DNA of 64,000 nt from Botrytis cinerea B05.10. Its lineage: Eukaryota > Ascomycota > Leotiomycetes > Helotiales > Sclerotiniaceae. Of this stretch, positions 38,547 through 50,386 are shown in pieces (the stretch's first letter is position 1; each line of letters starts with the position of its first letter). The translations under genes were made by a program, and so were the position numbers. Location: positions 1,178,001-1,242,000 of the forward strand of contig NC_037318.1 of the NCBI RefSeq assembly GCF_000143535.2. The letters run 5' to 3'. The notes below the pieces were generated by a model that saw nothing but the letters and a program-made list of their open reading frames with translations, was not told where the DNA came from and did not search any database.

Positions 38547-41201
38547 TCAAGCGCTTTCCCACCTCGCTAATCTCCCCACCGTCTCCCCCGCATTCCTCAC
38601 CACACACAAACACCCCTCCCTCAACCCCCTACTCCTCGTCTCCTTAACCATCTCCCTCGCAAACACAGTACCAAACGCGATACCTTTCCCTTCTGCCAAG
38701 TTATACTCTCCAGTAGTAACGAACCCAACGAGATCTTCCTCGCCCGGAACCATAGGATGATTATCCGAATCATTTTTCTCCTTTGGATATTGTAATGGTG
38801 GGTTTTGTAGCAGAGATTTTGCAAGCAGTTGGACGCGTTGGGGTAGAGGTGTATTGAATGGTATTTTACCAATGTGTTTAAGGTCTTTGGCTTTGGGGTT
38901 AGGCGGTGGCTTCTTATGTAGAGGCGCGGGAACAAGGGAAAGCCATTCTTGACGGAGAGTGTGGTGCGTGGTAGAAGTAGAGTTTATAGAATCTTCGCTA
39001 ATACTTGATTCGGATGGTAGTCGGTATATACGAGCGGTGGGAGTAGCGACACCACGAGTTAAGAGTGTTAGGCGAATAGTGGTGAGTTCTGTTGGCGCTG
39101 GAAGTTCTACCATGGGAGATGAAAGGAGAGAAGAGAATGTCCTACTGGAGAGTTGTATGAAAGGATTCTCGATGGGTTTGTCTTTAGGCTCAGCAGTAGC
39201 TTCTGACCCATCACCACTACTCGCATTACTCTGTTCGTTATCATGCAATGTAGACAGCCCGGCCACTTTCTCAAAGTCACATGCCCAGCCCAACCCAAGC
39301 TCCCCTTTCCTTCCACCACCAAGATCAAGAGATTTCCACTCAACTCTCTTGCCTTTGGGTCTCTTATCCCATTCTCGTTTTCTTTTCAACCTCTGTTCGA
39401 CCTCCCAAGCGTACCCAGCATTGGTTCCAGGATAATCAGCTGGAAACCATGGGACTCCATGCTCAAAGTGTGATTGTCTCAACTCCTGTAGACCTCCAAA
39501 ACGAGGATTGGCGCCAGATGACAAGGGAAAGTGCATCAAACCATACCAAATCGGTAGTATACACTTCCAAGGAGCAAGAAGAGTCCAGCTACCTTGTGCT
39601 GCCGAGGAATTTAACATTCTTGATGCGAGAAGCATTATTGGTATAGGAGGATCACGTTCTGAAAAGGAAGGAAAAGTGCCTGGTGGTGCTAAAGTTTTGC
39701 GGCGATTTAAGGCTTTTTGTGAAGGAAGACGAGTAGCTTTGTATCGTGCGTCTCGATCAAAGAGGTGTGATGAAGCGGGTGACTGATCTACCGGCCAAGA
39801 AGACAACAATTCCGCCAATTCAAAATTCGCTTCTTCGTCAGCAGGGTCTGGAAGTTCAACCTTGCGAGGTGGATATCGAAGTCTAGGATCCATAATTGAG
39901 AACGATAATACAGAGTTTGCGGGTAAAGATGCAGGATTTGTGACACCAGCTAATGAAGTGAATGTTTGCGCGTGTGGCTCTTGATCATCTTCGGACTGGT
40001 AGTATGGATGAAGTATACCAATTAAAGCTTCTGTTGAACCAGGACCTGTTATTTCGATACTTCCCATCTCAAAACGAAGGTCTTCAAGCTGGACAGTTGG
40101 GTGTTGCAATTTCGACAGGCGTAGGAGCTCAGTCCATGCTTCAAGGAATGCAGAAGGATGAATTCTGATCAAAACTTGTCTCATTGACTTTTTCGATAAA
40201 TTGGTAGCATTGCTATCTGAGTCTTCATGAATGTCCCAAAACGCGACGGCAGGGGCAATCTGTAGTCTTTGTTCTTTCACTTCTCTGCTAAGCCACCCAT
40301 TCCAGCTTCTTCTCCCCGCTCTCCATTTTGCGCCCTTTGCTGAATTTACGTCCATCTCCGGTATGCCTATGGCCACAAGAACCTTTCCGATAGACTCAAC
40401 TGAACCTTTGAGGCCAATAGTACTCATGTAACTCATATCCCAAACTACAGCCCCTCTACTTCCTCCTGCTCTATGTGTAGGCCTGTATGATTTTTCTGTT
40501 GAATTGAGTGGTATGGCCATCCTCCAAAGTGGCTCCTTGGGTTCTGTCATTTTCGCTCTCTTCGCATGCCATAAATGGGTAGGTAACCAAGTCTTGTGAA
40601 TTTGTCGCTTTCTAAACTTTGACGGCGGCTTCTGAGGCTCGTTCAAAGCATTCTTCCGTATCTTCGGCCTTGCAGCTCTAGTTATAATTCCTGCCACATT
40701 AGTTGCACCTTTAGAGGCCCTCTTCTTCTCTGCCAAAATCCCCAACTTCTTGGCCGTTTCTGCACGAATGCGGCCTCGTGAACTTCCCGGCTTTCTCTTG
40801 TTTGCATTGACAGTCGGTGTATTGTCCTCTTTCATTTCTCTGGCCCCTCTCTTTTGTAAACGTTTCGGTACTCTCTTCACATTATGGCTTGCTGTTCTTC
40901 TTCTCATGTCCCGGGGCACTTGTTGGAATGCTCTGGTGGACAAGGCACCCTTTGACCTTTTCATGCCATCTTCCAGTGCCTTTATTTCATATTCTCGCGC
41001 ATTCAGAAATGACTGCAAATCTAGATCTCCACTTTTGAGAGCAGCGTCGGCTGTTTGGGTCATTATCGATCGCGCATCCATTATCTTATTGCGCTTCATG
41101 GCGGGACCTCTCCCAGCATCATTCCTGCCGTTGGACGATGAATACGGGGGTTCCTTGCGTTTGTTCGTAGTGGCAGGCCTTAAAGGCATTTTGGGCGCCA
41201 T
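38547..41201 (-). CDS. pop1: POP1, RNase P/MRP protein subunit
   Basis: A single exon of 884 residues with ATG at 41201. Pop1 is the largest protein subunit of nuclear RNase P and RNase MRP, which mature tRNA 5' ends and pre-rRNA. The N-terminal half shows the Pop1 domain: 'LDLQSFLNAREYEIKALEDG', 'STRAFQQVPRDMRRRTASHN', 'KRVPKRLQKRG', and 'TWLPTHLWHAKRAKM' with the Arg/Lys-rich surroundings expected for RNA contact. The central POPLD domain is visible around residues 515-600 as 'PPIPIMLLASRMLNSSAAQG', 'GWTLLAPWKC'-type sequence ('SWTLLAPWKCILPIWYGLMH') and 'GVPWFPADYPGTNAGY'. The C-terminal part has 'DLVGFVTTGEYNLAEGKG' and ends with 'CLCVVRNAGETVGRLARW'. The length is typical of fungal Pop1. 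Frames on the opposite strand are shadows. Confidence 0.95.
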   Translation of the reverse strand: MAPKMPLRPATTNKRKEPPYSSSNGRNDAGRGPAMKRNKIMDARSIMTQTADAALKSGDLDLQSFLNAREYEIKALEDGMKRSKGALSTRAFQQVPRDMRRRTASHNVKRVPKRLQKRGAREMKEDNTPTVNANKRKPGSSRGRIRAETAKKLGILAEKKRASKGATNVAGIITRAARPKIRKNALNEPQKPPSKFRKRQIHKTWLPTHLWHAKRAKMTEPKEPLWRMAIPLNSTEKSYRPTHRAGGSRGAVVWDMSYMSTIGLKGSVESIGKVLVAIGIPEMDVNSAKGAKWRAGRRSWNGWLSREVKEQRLQIAPAVAFWDIHEDSDSNATNLSKKSMRQVLIRIHPSAFLEAWTELLRLSKLQHPTVQLEDLRFEMGSIEITGPGSTEALIGILHPYYQSEDDQEPHAQTFTSLAGVTNPASLPANSVLSFSIMDPRLRYPPRKVELPDPADEEANFELAELLSSWPVDQSPASSHLFDRDARYKATRLPSQKALNRRKTLAPPGTFPSFSERDPPIPIMLLASRMLNSSAAQGSWTLLAPWKCILPIWYGLMHFPLSSGANPRFGGLQELRQSHFEHGVPWFPADYPGTNAGYAWEVEQRLKRKREWDKRPKGKRVEWKSLDLGGGRKGELGLGWACDFEKVAGLSTLHDNEQSNASSGDGSEATAEPKDKPIENPFIQLSSRTFSSLLSSPMVELPAPTELTTIRLTLLTRGVATPTARIYRLPSESSISEDSINSTSTTHHTLRQEWLSLVPAPLHKKPPPNPKAKDLKHIGKIPFNTPLPQRVQLLAKSLLQNPPLQYPKEKNDSDNHPMVPGEEDLVGFVTTGEYNLAEGKGIAFGTVFAREMVKETRSRGLREGCLCVVRNAGETVGRLARWESA

Positions 41202-41903
41202 TCGGACTTCAATTCCTCCACGCGACGGAGTGATATATCGAACGAGGTCCCAAAATCAGAAAAAGTAATTTAATTCTGCCATGTGTTTTGGCATACCGCC
41301 TTCCCAATGCAAATAATGACGAAGATTCCTCACACGAAACACGACACCACGCGACACCAGTATCACTGACTGGATGATCAAAATAAAAGAGCTCGTTGCA
41401 ACTCCAACTCCAATTCCAGCTCCGATTCCTTATAAACGTGTATAACGAGCTCTGGTGAAAGAGTGTATCCGATATCACAATGTTGTTCTGAAAGGATAAC
41501 TTCGTCAACTTCTTTACCTCCTTCACACAGTTCACAATTCATGAAGCTGGAATAGGTTTGCATTCGCCAAAAGAAGATCAGTAGCAAGTTTTTTTTCTTC
41601 TTTGCTTTCATGTCCCTTCTTCACTTCACTCCTTCTCATTCTTTCAAGACTTGCACCTTCATTTTCCCATACCTGCCTTTATTTATTTTCTTTCCATACG
41701 TTGATTCAGATTACAAAGTACAAGATATTTAAACAGAAATTATTTCTCTGCATTTCGAAGTCCCTTTCCTTCCTTCTGTCCGTCAACTTGCACTCACAAC
41801 CGTTGTTCACAAATTGCTGCGATATTTCGATATTCCAGTACGAGTAACTTGATCAAAAAGTTCGCTTTTATCTGATTCGTATCGTTACGTATACGCTCTT
41901 ACC
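41202..41903. promoter_or_regulatory. Divergent promoter region
   Basis: About 700 bases shared by POP1 (minus) and the downstream plus-strand gene. The plus strand is pyrimidine-rich from about 41590 to 41800 (many CTT/TTC words), typical of a fungal promoter and leader for the plus-strand gene. Confidence 0.5.
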
Positions 41904-42791
41904 ATGAGCATTCCACTGTCCGACCACGTCACAGCTTCAAGTCTCGGATCTCTCAAGTTTCCTCCGTCACCTCCTCACAATAGACATGAACATGAACTTT
42001 CGTCTTTGACGAAACCCTACGATTCTTGCCATCATCAACAACATCATCATCATCTGAATTCCAAGGGACTCGGAGGGACACGGATTTCTCAAGTCGAGAT
42101 TACTTCCTTCTATTCTCCTGCAAATTCATCATACGAGCCAGATGGAAGTTCAACAATTGCTTCAACTCCTCCAATGTCCGGAATCCAGCAAATCAATGGC
42201 TCATCATCTGCTCTTCAGCCTTCATCAACTTCCCGTGTCTTGCCTCTATCCCAATCTACGATAGCTCCTCTTTGTCTTCAGTGCAAAGGTCACAAGTATG
42301 GCTTCACGTCGTACTTTCACAACGCCGCAATTTTTCCAGAACCGCCACACGATCTACTGATGTTGGTAGAGCAGTCTTATCTTCTAAGAAATCGGCTCAA
42401 GAGCTTGATGATCAACTATGTCACCAGGATAGTTGACAATAGTCGTTTGGAAGCGATCGCTAATGAGATTCTGGATTGGAAGGGTCGCGTGGAATGTCTA
42501 ACAAGAGAAGTCTTGATATCTTCAATGGGATTTGAACTGAATATGGAAGGTCTCGAAGCGGTCAATGATTGGGCGGCGGATCTTGTTCAACGACTGGGCA
42601 ATCACGTGAATGGGTTTCAGAAGATGGAACTCTCAAAGGAAGATCAAAAGAGATTGCTAATTGACTTCAAGAAACTATGGGAGGTGGTCTGGACGAGTTT
42701 TATGGCCGACCGGAACAGGCGGAACACGCCGAGAAGATCATTGCGGTCAAGAGATGCAGTTGACATCGATTTACCGGACTCGGAACTCTAA
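41904..42791 (+). CDS. Hypothetical protein with His-rich N-terminus and conserved-looking C-terminus
   Basis: A single exon of 295 residues from the ATG at 41904. I do not recognise the family. The first ~125 residues are low complexity (Ser/Pro/His, with 'HHQQHHHHLN'). From 'APLCLQCKGHKYGFTSYFHN' to about residue 275 the composition becomes that of a folded, mostly helical domain: 'PHDLLMLVEQSYLLRNRLKS', 'ANEILDWKGRVECLTREVL', 'VNDWAADLVQRLGNHVNGFQ', 'LLIDFKKLWEVVWTSFM'. The Cys pair CLQC could bind metal or be a knuckle remnant. The basic end 'RRNTPRRSLRSR' could be a nuclear signal. It is transcribed divergently from POP1. Confidence 0.7.
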   Translation: MSIPLSDHVTASSLGSLKFPPSPPHNRHEHELSSLTKPYDSCHHQQHHHHLNSKGLGGTRISQVEITSFYSPANSSYEPDGSSTIASTPPMSGIQQINGSSSALQPSSTSRVLPLSQSTIAPLCLQCKGHKYGFTSYFHNAAIFPEPPHDLLMLVEQSYLLRNRLKSLMINYVTRIVDNSRLEAIANEILDWKGRVECLTREVLISSMGFELNMEGLEAVNDWAADLVQRLGNHVNGFQKMELSKEDQKRLLIDFKKLWEVVWTSFMADRNRRNTPRRSLRSRDAVDIDLPDSEL

Positions 42792-44115
42792 GTAAACTGT
42801 TTGAGGTTTCGCTTTTTGCCAACAGCTGCTGTACTTGATTGATTTAGGTAGCCCACATAATTGTGAGCCGCGGTTTAGTTTTTGATAACTTTAAATACAA
42901 TGGCACATTTTACCTCTGTATTCCCTTCTCCTCTTACAAGGGCACTCCCTCGATGAGAAAGAACAAAAAGTGAATGCTAAAGAAGATCAAGGTGAAAATC
43001 AAGTCGATTGAATTTTCTCTCTCTTCTCCTCTCTCCTCCGTTTGTCAAAAAGCCTCTATAGTTCAGCTTGCTTTTAAGAAAAGGAAAAGAAATTTAGTGG
43101 ATAGGTATTCTCGCTTCACCAATATCATGCATTTACTTCTTTCTGTCAATTAATATCTTAGTTTCGTGGGTGTGTATGTTTACTTTACGTACCTGCATCC
43201 TTCATCTACTCACCTCTCATACTCATGGATCACTTCCGCATCCAACTTCCTGCAATTAGAATAAAGTCAACATCCAGACTAGACTTGCAGACTGCATGCA
43301 GTTTCCGGACTCCTATGCCTAACGCTTTTCAAATCCTAATGTCCTCAATAATCCTGATGCAAATAGCAAGTAGCAAACAACAAGTAGCAAATAGCAAAAT
43401 ACCTCTATACAGTCCCGAATTCCCTTTACATTGCCTCATCTCACGCTTTCTTTCTTTTCTAAAAATTTACAGCATAGAATCCAATACCCCAGTCTCTAGC
43501 AGTGCCGCAATATCACCGTCGCTTACCTGAAATAGAAACTACAAATAGTAAATTCTCTTAAACCTTTCCTTCATTGTGTACGTGTATCCTGAAACTCAAA
43601 ACCATTCATGACAAACTTAAACTCCCGAGTGTACATCACCATCGTATTATTTCTCCGCACATATTCCTCGCTACTCTATTCTCTTCGAGAATAGTTATTC
43701 AATCTACATATGTAGGTGTATACTACAACCCCCCAAGTGAAAAATTCCGCATCTTCTACAACTACTATATAGATAGATCTAAGTAGTCTATCCAGTGCGA
43801 CTCCTTTCCTCCTCGTAGCTCACAATTTATCGAAGTAATATAGCACAGCGCAGCATAACACAACACCAACTCTCCCAATATCTACTATATCTATCCACCA
43901 CTTTCTCACCTATCAAGATCACCACTGCGTGGACTACCAGGACTGATAGAAATAATGTTGTTCCACATTGCTCAGAAACGCGAAGTATAAACTAGGTACG
44001 AAAGTAAGTCTTACTTATTTATCACTCACTCATTGCCGTGCTATCCATATCTCTGTTTGAAATCCCAAGACTGGGAAATTTGAATTTGTTACTCGATGTA
44101 TACTAACTACCATCA

Positions 44116-44116
<1 letters not shown>

Positions 44117-44147
<31 letters not shown>

Positions 44148-44149
44148 TA
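44117..44149. repeat. (CT)n-(CA)n compound microsatellite
   Basis: A CT dinucleotide tract passing directly into a CA tract. Confidence 0.8.
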
Positions 44150-45192
44150 AGTAAAGTACGCAAGTACCTACTTACAATACCCCTATTCATTCATTCATCC
44201 ATTCCTTTGATAATACAGCACGCTACTTTCCCCAACTAGTCTGATCGTTATTATTCTCCTTCTTCTTTATCTTCCATCTTCTATTCTCCATCCTCCTTTG
44301 TAATCACCATTTTCATAATCCTATTTACTCACTCACTCATCCACTCAGTCCAAGAACCGGAAATACTACAAAATGTTCACAATTAAGGGAGTAGGCTGGT
44401 GGAATGCATGTATTATTTAACCATGTAGAATTGCTGTAGTAATCTAAATCTAAAAGCCTGAAGTGGAAGATATATTATATATGCACATCAGGTGCACGTG
44501 CCATATCTTTCCAACACAAAAAGAGATGTAGAAACTATATCTCCACCCATCCTCACGAACGATATTTATTACCTTTCATCTCACCCGATTTCCTTTCGTA
44601 AAGATAGAATCACTCACAGTATCTCCTCCTCCTCCTTCTCCGTCTCCCTATTTTTCTCATCTCCATCCTCATCCCCATCTTCATCTCCATCCACTCCATC
44701 CCCAACTAATCTGCTCCCTCCCCTTCCCACCACAACCCACAACCCACACACCCCAATCCCCTCCCCTCCCGATCCCATTCCCAAACCCACCCCCCCTCCT
44801 CCCCCTCTCTATAAACCATCCCCCGAACCACATCAACACCAATACATTTATCTACACCTACACACACCCACCACCCAACACCCACAGAAAACACAGCACC
44901 CTCTACCCTCAACACAATATGAATAAACTCTTCCATCACACGCATTAAATAGCTTTAACATCCAAAGGATTCGGAATAAACATCAACATCAACTCCAACA
45001 TGAACATAAATATCAAGTTCTCCACTCTCCCAGTGTGGATTCGACATCCAACTCCCTACCAACCTATCACTCACTGGCAGAGAGAAAGAGGATACCCTGA
45101 GAAGTATCTCTCGCTCTCTCTCTCTCTGCATAAATATCCGCTACGATTATTTATAGACATGATTTATCAGCTCATTGGCCATTTATAGGTCG

Positions 45193-45256
45193 TTAGTATT
45201 AGTATTAGTATTAGTATTAGTATTAGTATTAGTATTAGTATTAGTATTAGTATTAG
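45193..45256. repeat. (ATTAGT)n hexanucleotide array
   Basis: About ten to eleven perfect 6-base units in tandem, ending 'attagggtt'. The unit differs from the TTAGGG telomere repeat, and the array is internal. Confidence 0.88.
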
Positions 45257-46322
45257 GGTTATGATCAATGCCATCTATCCATCCATCAAACCCCCCTCCC
45301 CCTCCAATCCCCTACCCCAATTCAACAAATTCAACTTACCCCCTCTAATCTCATAATCTCATAATCCTATACTTTTATACACTCATACATTCATACATCC
45401 ATACCCACTCCTCTCCTCTCATATCCATTTCATCTACTATTATTACTAGTACTATACTAAATAGTTAATAGTTAATAATCAATCAAGTTAACAACAATTG
45501 CATCATCGAAAATGCATTCAGTAGATATAGTCAGGATATAAGCTCTAACCGACCAGTCAGGAAATCCACTCAATCGTGCATCCGAATATGGAACGGATTA
45601 TTGTGCTAAATAGTGTTTGCCTAGGTACCTACTATATACCTTGCACTTACATTCGCATTTGCGAAAGTGAAATCGAGAGACCGCCCGAACTTTTTATACA
45701 TCTCACACATCACACATCACGCAAAGCCAAACACCTAACAAAATTTCCAAATTATCTCTCGTATTTACTCCCCAGAAATGACTGACTGCCTACACACTCT
45801 CTGCTCCTCCAGACTGCTCACGCCCGTTTCTCATCATCCACTATCCCTCTTTATCTAGACTGCAACTTCATTCCTTCCCAATAGCACGCCTCTTATACCC
45901 CTAGGCCATCAACTCACCATGATGAAAACCCGCCCAATCCTACCTATCCGCCCATTTGTCTATACAACACCGTCAAACCCATCCTACTCCATCCCAGCCC
46001 ATCCGTCTAGCAATCAACCAACAAAATAGATATCCCATAACCATCATCTCTGCTTCCTATTCTCCTTTCTATCTTCAACCTTGCGGATGAGATTAGAACT
46101 CTTCCTACTTCCTCGTCAATTCCACCATTTTAAAATTTGTCGAACATTTGACGTCGAGCAGAATTCCTCCCCCCAGAGCTAGCCAGTAAGTGAAGTAGTG
46201 AAACAAGAAAGGAAAACCCCTTGTCTGTCATATACCAAAGATTGCCATCCGTTGCTCCCACCAATAAATAGTCTACTTATGAAGGATAGACGAGATAAAA
46301 TACTGTTCAGTCACTCACTCGC

Positions 46323-46700
46323 ATGAGCTGTCCCAGAGCAACTGTGGAAAAATGGAGTATAGAAATTATATGCAGACATCAAGACGCCACTCCAAATGCA
46401 ATATTACCAGAAAAGAAAAACAAAACTTGTGCGCGATGCATCTCGCCATGCACATGTGTATGTACCCGTCCCTCCTCGACCGGAAGACGTAAAAAACGAC
46501 AATGCTTCCTCATTCAAACCCCGCCAAAATCTAATTGTGTATTTCATCATTATTTGCCCCACGAGAGAGTCGTTCGCGAATTTTCAAGACGTATGAAAGT
46601 GGCCGAAGCCATTAAAGCGAAGTTCGAAGAAAAGTATAAGGTGTATATGCAGATGAAGAAGGCAAATGCCATCGATCGGAAGAAATTCGTCGCCGAATAA
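46323..46700 (+). CDS. Hypothetical ORF (weak)
   Basis: A 125-codon frame from an ATG, ending 79 bases before the stop of the convergent reductase gene. The first part has many Cys ('CARCISPCTCVC') and basic residues. The end is a charged helix ('KVAEAIKAKFEEKYKVYMQM'). I recognise no family. The composition of the last third looks protein-like, and the pyrimidine-rich DNA upstream could be a leader, but this is thin evidence. Confidence 0.3.
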   Translation: MSCPRATVEKWSIEIICRHQDATPNAILPEKKNKTCARCISPCTCVCTRPSSTGRRKKRQCFLIQTPPKSNCVFHHYLPHERVVREFSRRMKVAEAIKAKFEEKYKVYMQMKKANAIDRKKFVAE

Positions 46701-46778
46701 AGTAAATCGAATGCGTAGCATCATCATCAAAAGACGAATGTGACAGATATCAAGAAACGTTTAGCTGTATCTTCGAAC

Positions 46779-49251
46779 CTACCTCACCCCCATGGGCGGA
46801 CGCGGCCCGAGGCTACTTTGACTGCTGTTTGCAGATGGCTCAGAGTCGAGGTGGGCGCTTGCGCCGCTGTCACCACTACCTGCGCTAGCGCTAGCACTGC
46901 CGGTCAGACTTGGCACGTTCATAGGACCTTTTGGTGGATGTAGGGCGCTCACCCCAGCATATTGCTCAACCTGTTGCGGTGCAACCATATTCCCCTGTCC
47001 CGGCGGGTGCCGAGCTGCAGGCTGTCTCATACCCCCTGGAGGCGACGGTCTGCCATTCATAGATCCTGCCATATACCCGTTCGGTGGAGAAGGTCTCCCA
47101 TTTGCTCTCTGTGCCTGTGGACTATACGGATTCCCTGGTGATTGACTTGCTCTCCTCGTAGTTGGATATGGACCACCTTGCCCATGAATTGGTGGACCGG
47201 ATGACCCAAACTGTAACTCGTCTAGTCGAGCGGCTGTTAAAGAACTCGCCCTCGAATCCATACCCATTGCTCGTCTGTCCACAGTACCATATCGATCGGA
47301 TGAATATCCCATCAAGGGATCATCCATCAAATTGTCGTGTAAGCCGGGCACTTGACTTATTATTCTGGCGCTGGATCGATTTCGAGGGATATTGCCACGC
47401 ATAAATCCACCGCCTCGGCGAGGAGGAGGGGGGCCGCTATCGAATTCTGGATTGGCACGCATTTGTTGTTTGGAGGGCCCCGGCTTTGCACGGTTTCGAC
47501 GTGATGTAACGCTCATCATATCAAAGTTGTCAGGATCGATCAGAGGAACAGGTGGAGCATCTGCAGGATCAACATAGAAGTCATCGTCGTCATCGTCATC
47601 GTCAAAGCCGCCTCCGTTTCGTACTGAAGGTGTAGATGGGCCTCGACGAGATCTAGGAGGGGGACCTGCACCTTGACGCATGCGCATCTCCTGCTCTCGA
47701 AGAGCAAGTTCACGTTGTCTGAGCATTAATTCTCGCTCTCTCAAGGCAATCTCACCCCCACCGCCAGCTGCAGCAGGATAAGGTGCTTCTCCGCCTTCGG
47801 GAATATCATCATACAAAACCAGGTGACTGAACTCTTCGAGATCATTACCTTCCAAAGACCCTCGCCTCGACTGATTCCGCGATTGGGGAACTCCGTTTGG
47901 TGGAGGTCGGCCAAAACCGTTTGATGGCCCACCTGGTCCGCGCCGCATACCCTGTGGAGGACCCATAGGCGCTCCACGTCCTCTACCTCTCCCGGGTGGT
48001 CCTCCATTCATCATAGGTCTAGGAGGGGGTGCAGATGACATTCTCATAGGAGGAGCCATAGGAGACGGTATTGGTGCGAGGTTGGCCTCTTTCCTTTGCT
48101 GGTTGACAATGTTGAGATTGTGGAGGATTGGGTAAAGAGTCTCTATCCGAGGCACCTTCACGCCAACAAGCTGAGCAAGTTTTATAGGGGATCCGAGATA
48201 AGTCTCAACCTCCATCGGTCGCTTGGCGGCATAGTCTTGATACATAATGCTATTGACTTCGGAAGGTTTTGTCATATCCTCCATGATTTTTTCTTTGAAG
48301 TTTGGAGGGAATTCACAATGTTGTGCTTGGGCAAGAGTGACCAATTCGTCAAATAATTCCGATATCATCGACCTCACACCAACTTTTTCCAGTAAGGCAG
48401 CGTGCGAAGGTGTTTCGAAGATTACACTCAGTGGGTGAAATGCTATGGGTCTGAAGGTAAGGATTAGCAAGCAATTCGACCTGGAAGAAACTTTCAAGAT
48501 ATTTTACCCAATCATCCTCTCAAACTGTTGTTGCATTATGTTTGGGGAAACATGACACTCGACTTGTCCACCGCTCAAGGTCATCGCCAATGCCTCGGCC
48601 ATATCTCCTTGTATAGTGCTAGGCATCGAAGGGTTCTTTGTCGCCGGTCCAACCCATATCTCGGTGGAACCCTTATGCTCAAATTCGCTTGCTCCCAATT
48701 GCACTATCTCAGCACCCGAGACGAGTGATAGCACGACATTGCTTGGAAACCTCGATTCTAAATGGGCCTCGACGCCGAGTGTATTTGTAGTGTTGACTAA
48801 TATGCATGTGTGTTGTGGTGTGACGACCGACTCGATTACTGCCGCGAGATCGTATACATCTGGTAAGGCTTTTACGCAAAGCAGGACGTAATCGAAGGGG
48901 CCCTCTTTGTTACTTGCAGCTTCTTCCGGAGTGCGGACGACTAGATATCATACATCAGTATTCGCTTGTTCTTCCTAGCTGGAATTCGATAATGGAAATC
49001 ATACCATGCCGTGGCTTAAATCGTTCGTTGCCAAAAGACGTAGATCTATGGGAGGGTCAGTTGACTGCTGCACATGTATTTGACGTCTGGACGTACTTGA
49101 ATGATATTCCGTATTGGTGTACAGCGTCAAATCCCGATTTCCACACCAATGTCACATCGCAAGCGTTGGTGGCTTGAAGCCTCCATGATAGGAAAGCAGA
49201 GACAGCATTTCCACCAACTGTGCACACACTGATTAGTTCATTGCCTCCCAT
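46779..49251 (-). CDS. Mug72-like ketopantoate reductase family protein with long disordered tail
   Basis: Four exons: 49251-49097, 49045-49005 (41 bases), 48940-48508 and 48450-46779. All phases agree and give 766 residues. The N-terminal half is an ApbA/PanE (ketopantoate reductase) fold like that of fission-yeast Mug72. It has the Rossmann start 'LISVCTVGGNAVSAFLSWRL', then 'CDVTLVWKSG', 'FDYVLLCVKALPDVYDLA', 'CILVNTTNTLG', 'LSLVSGAEIVQLG' and, in the C-terminal domain, 'AFHPLSVIFETPSHAALL' and 'FPPNFKEKIMEDMTKPSEVN'. The dinucleotide-binding Gly motif reads G-G-N-A-V-S instead of GxGxxG, so NADPH use is uncertain. From about residue 335 the chain is a disordered Pro/Gly/Arg-rich tail of over 400 residues with RGG-like parts, a Glu/Arg coiled segment ('LRERELMLRQRELALREQEM') and an Asp run. 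True pantothenate synthesis seems unlikely. Confidence 0.9.
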
Positions 49252-50346
49252 TTTGACGACAACGACGATATGAACAAATCTACAGAATCGCACACGGTGA
49301 ACCACAACAACATAAGAAAAATGAAGATATTGGCGGGAGATGGGAGTTCAGCTAGCGTGATATAAAAGTGGAGTGGGAAATAAAGGACATTTGCATTAGA
49401 CAAACCTGATAGAATTCTTAATCGGGGAGGAGTGGGTGCCATCTTGAGTCTTGACCAATGCTGGTCTAGTATTTGACCAAGTTTGAGATTAAGCAGCTCA
49501 CTCTGCCGTCCCTCGTTCGATTTGATGTACCGAGTCAAACTGGGTAGCCAAAACTGATCGTAAAATTGGATTTGCTTTTTGCAGCTGGTATTATTGTATT
49601 TCCCCCTGTCTTGGTGCCAGAACTGAGGCGGCCTGGGTGGATATGGGAGGTGCTTCTAGTTCTGATCGTCCGAATGTTGCTGGTAAAACGAGCGTGAAGG
49701 CCTGAAGAGACCCTTTGTCTTTCTTTAGGTTGCGGGACGAGTCTTTTCGATGGGCCTGGGATTGGGTGGTGAAATTCAGCACCGTGAATAATTGGAGCGG
49801 ACTGCTAAAACAGCAGGAAAAAAGAGTGTGGATTTTATTGATTATGGTGGATGCAGATGTGGATTGATCAGGAATCAGAATCCAGATGGGGTTTGAACTT
49901 TTTTTTTTCTCGGAGGTTGCGAATTTGCGAGGAATTAAACAAAAAACAGGGCGTAGCAGAAAAGGCGTTGGCGTCGTTTGCGATTTATCTGCGGAGAGTA
50001 ATCAATATGAATTAGAGGTCTAACTTTAATAATAAACTTCATGTGCTACGTATATAAGAAACGCGTCGGATTGGTCAACAGCTTACGGAACGTCCTTGGG
50101 AGGTATTCTGGGTGGATGCGTTCAATGGGGTCCTTGACTTCCCTGACCGAATAATCCTTGGAATACGTGCGTGGATCATGGAGCATTGAAGAGGGAGAGG
50201 CACGCACAATGGATGGAGGTATGTACGGAGAACTGCGAGAGTCTGTCTGTCTGCCCGTCTGTCTCTGATATAGAAAGCACCGACAGCACGGCAGAAGAGA
50301 GCGAGGCAGGGCGAGGGCGAGGGTGAGGGTGAGAGAGCCAGAGACA

Positions 50347-50386
50347 GAGAATGAGAGAGAGAGAGAGAGAGAGAGACACACACACG
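50347..50386. repeat. (GA)n-(CA)n microsatellite
   Basis: A GA tract followed by a CA tract, upstream of the reductase gene. On that gene's strand it reads as a TG/TC tract. Confidence 0.8.

Larger units (their letters stand above)
42792..46322. other. Repeat-rich gene-free region
   Basis: About 3.5 kb. From about 43.8 kb the plus strand is pyrimidine-rich with many simple repeats. The frames at 44492-44945 are low complexity and not credible proteins. Confidence 0.55.

Noticed and set aside
38959..41268. Plus-strand frames opposite POP1
   Set aside because: Shadows of the POP1 coding sequence on the other strand.
45193..45256. Telomere or interstitial telomere repeat
   Set aside because: The unit is ATTAGT, not TTAGGG, except for one terminal 'ttaggg'; it is a microsatellite.
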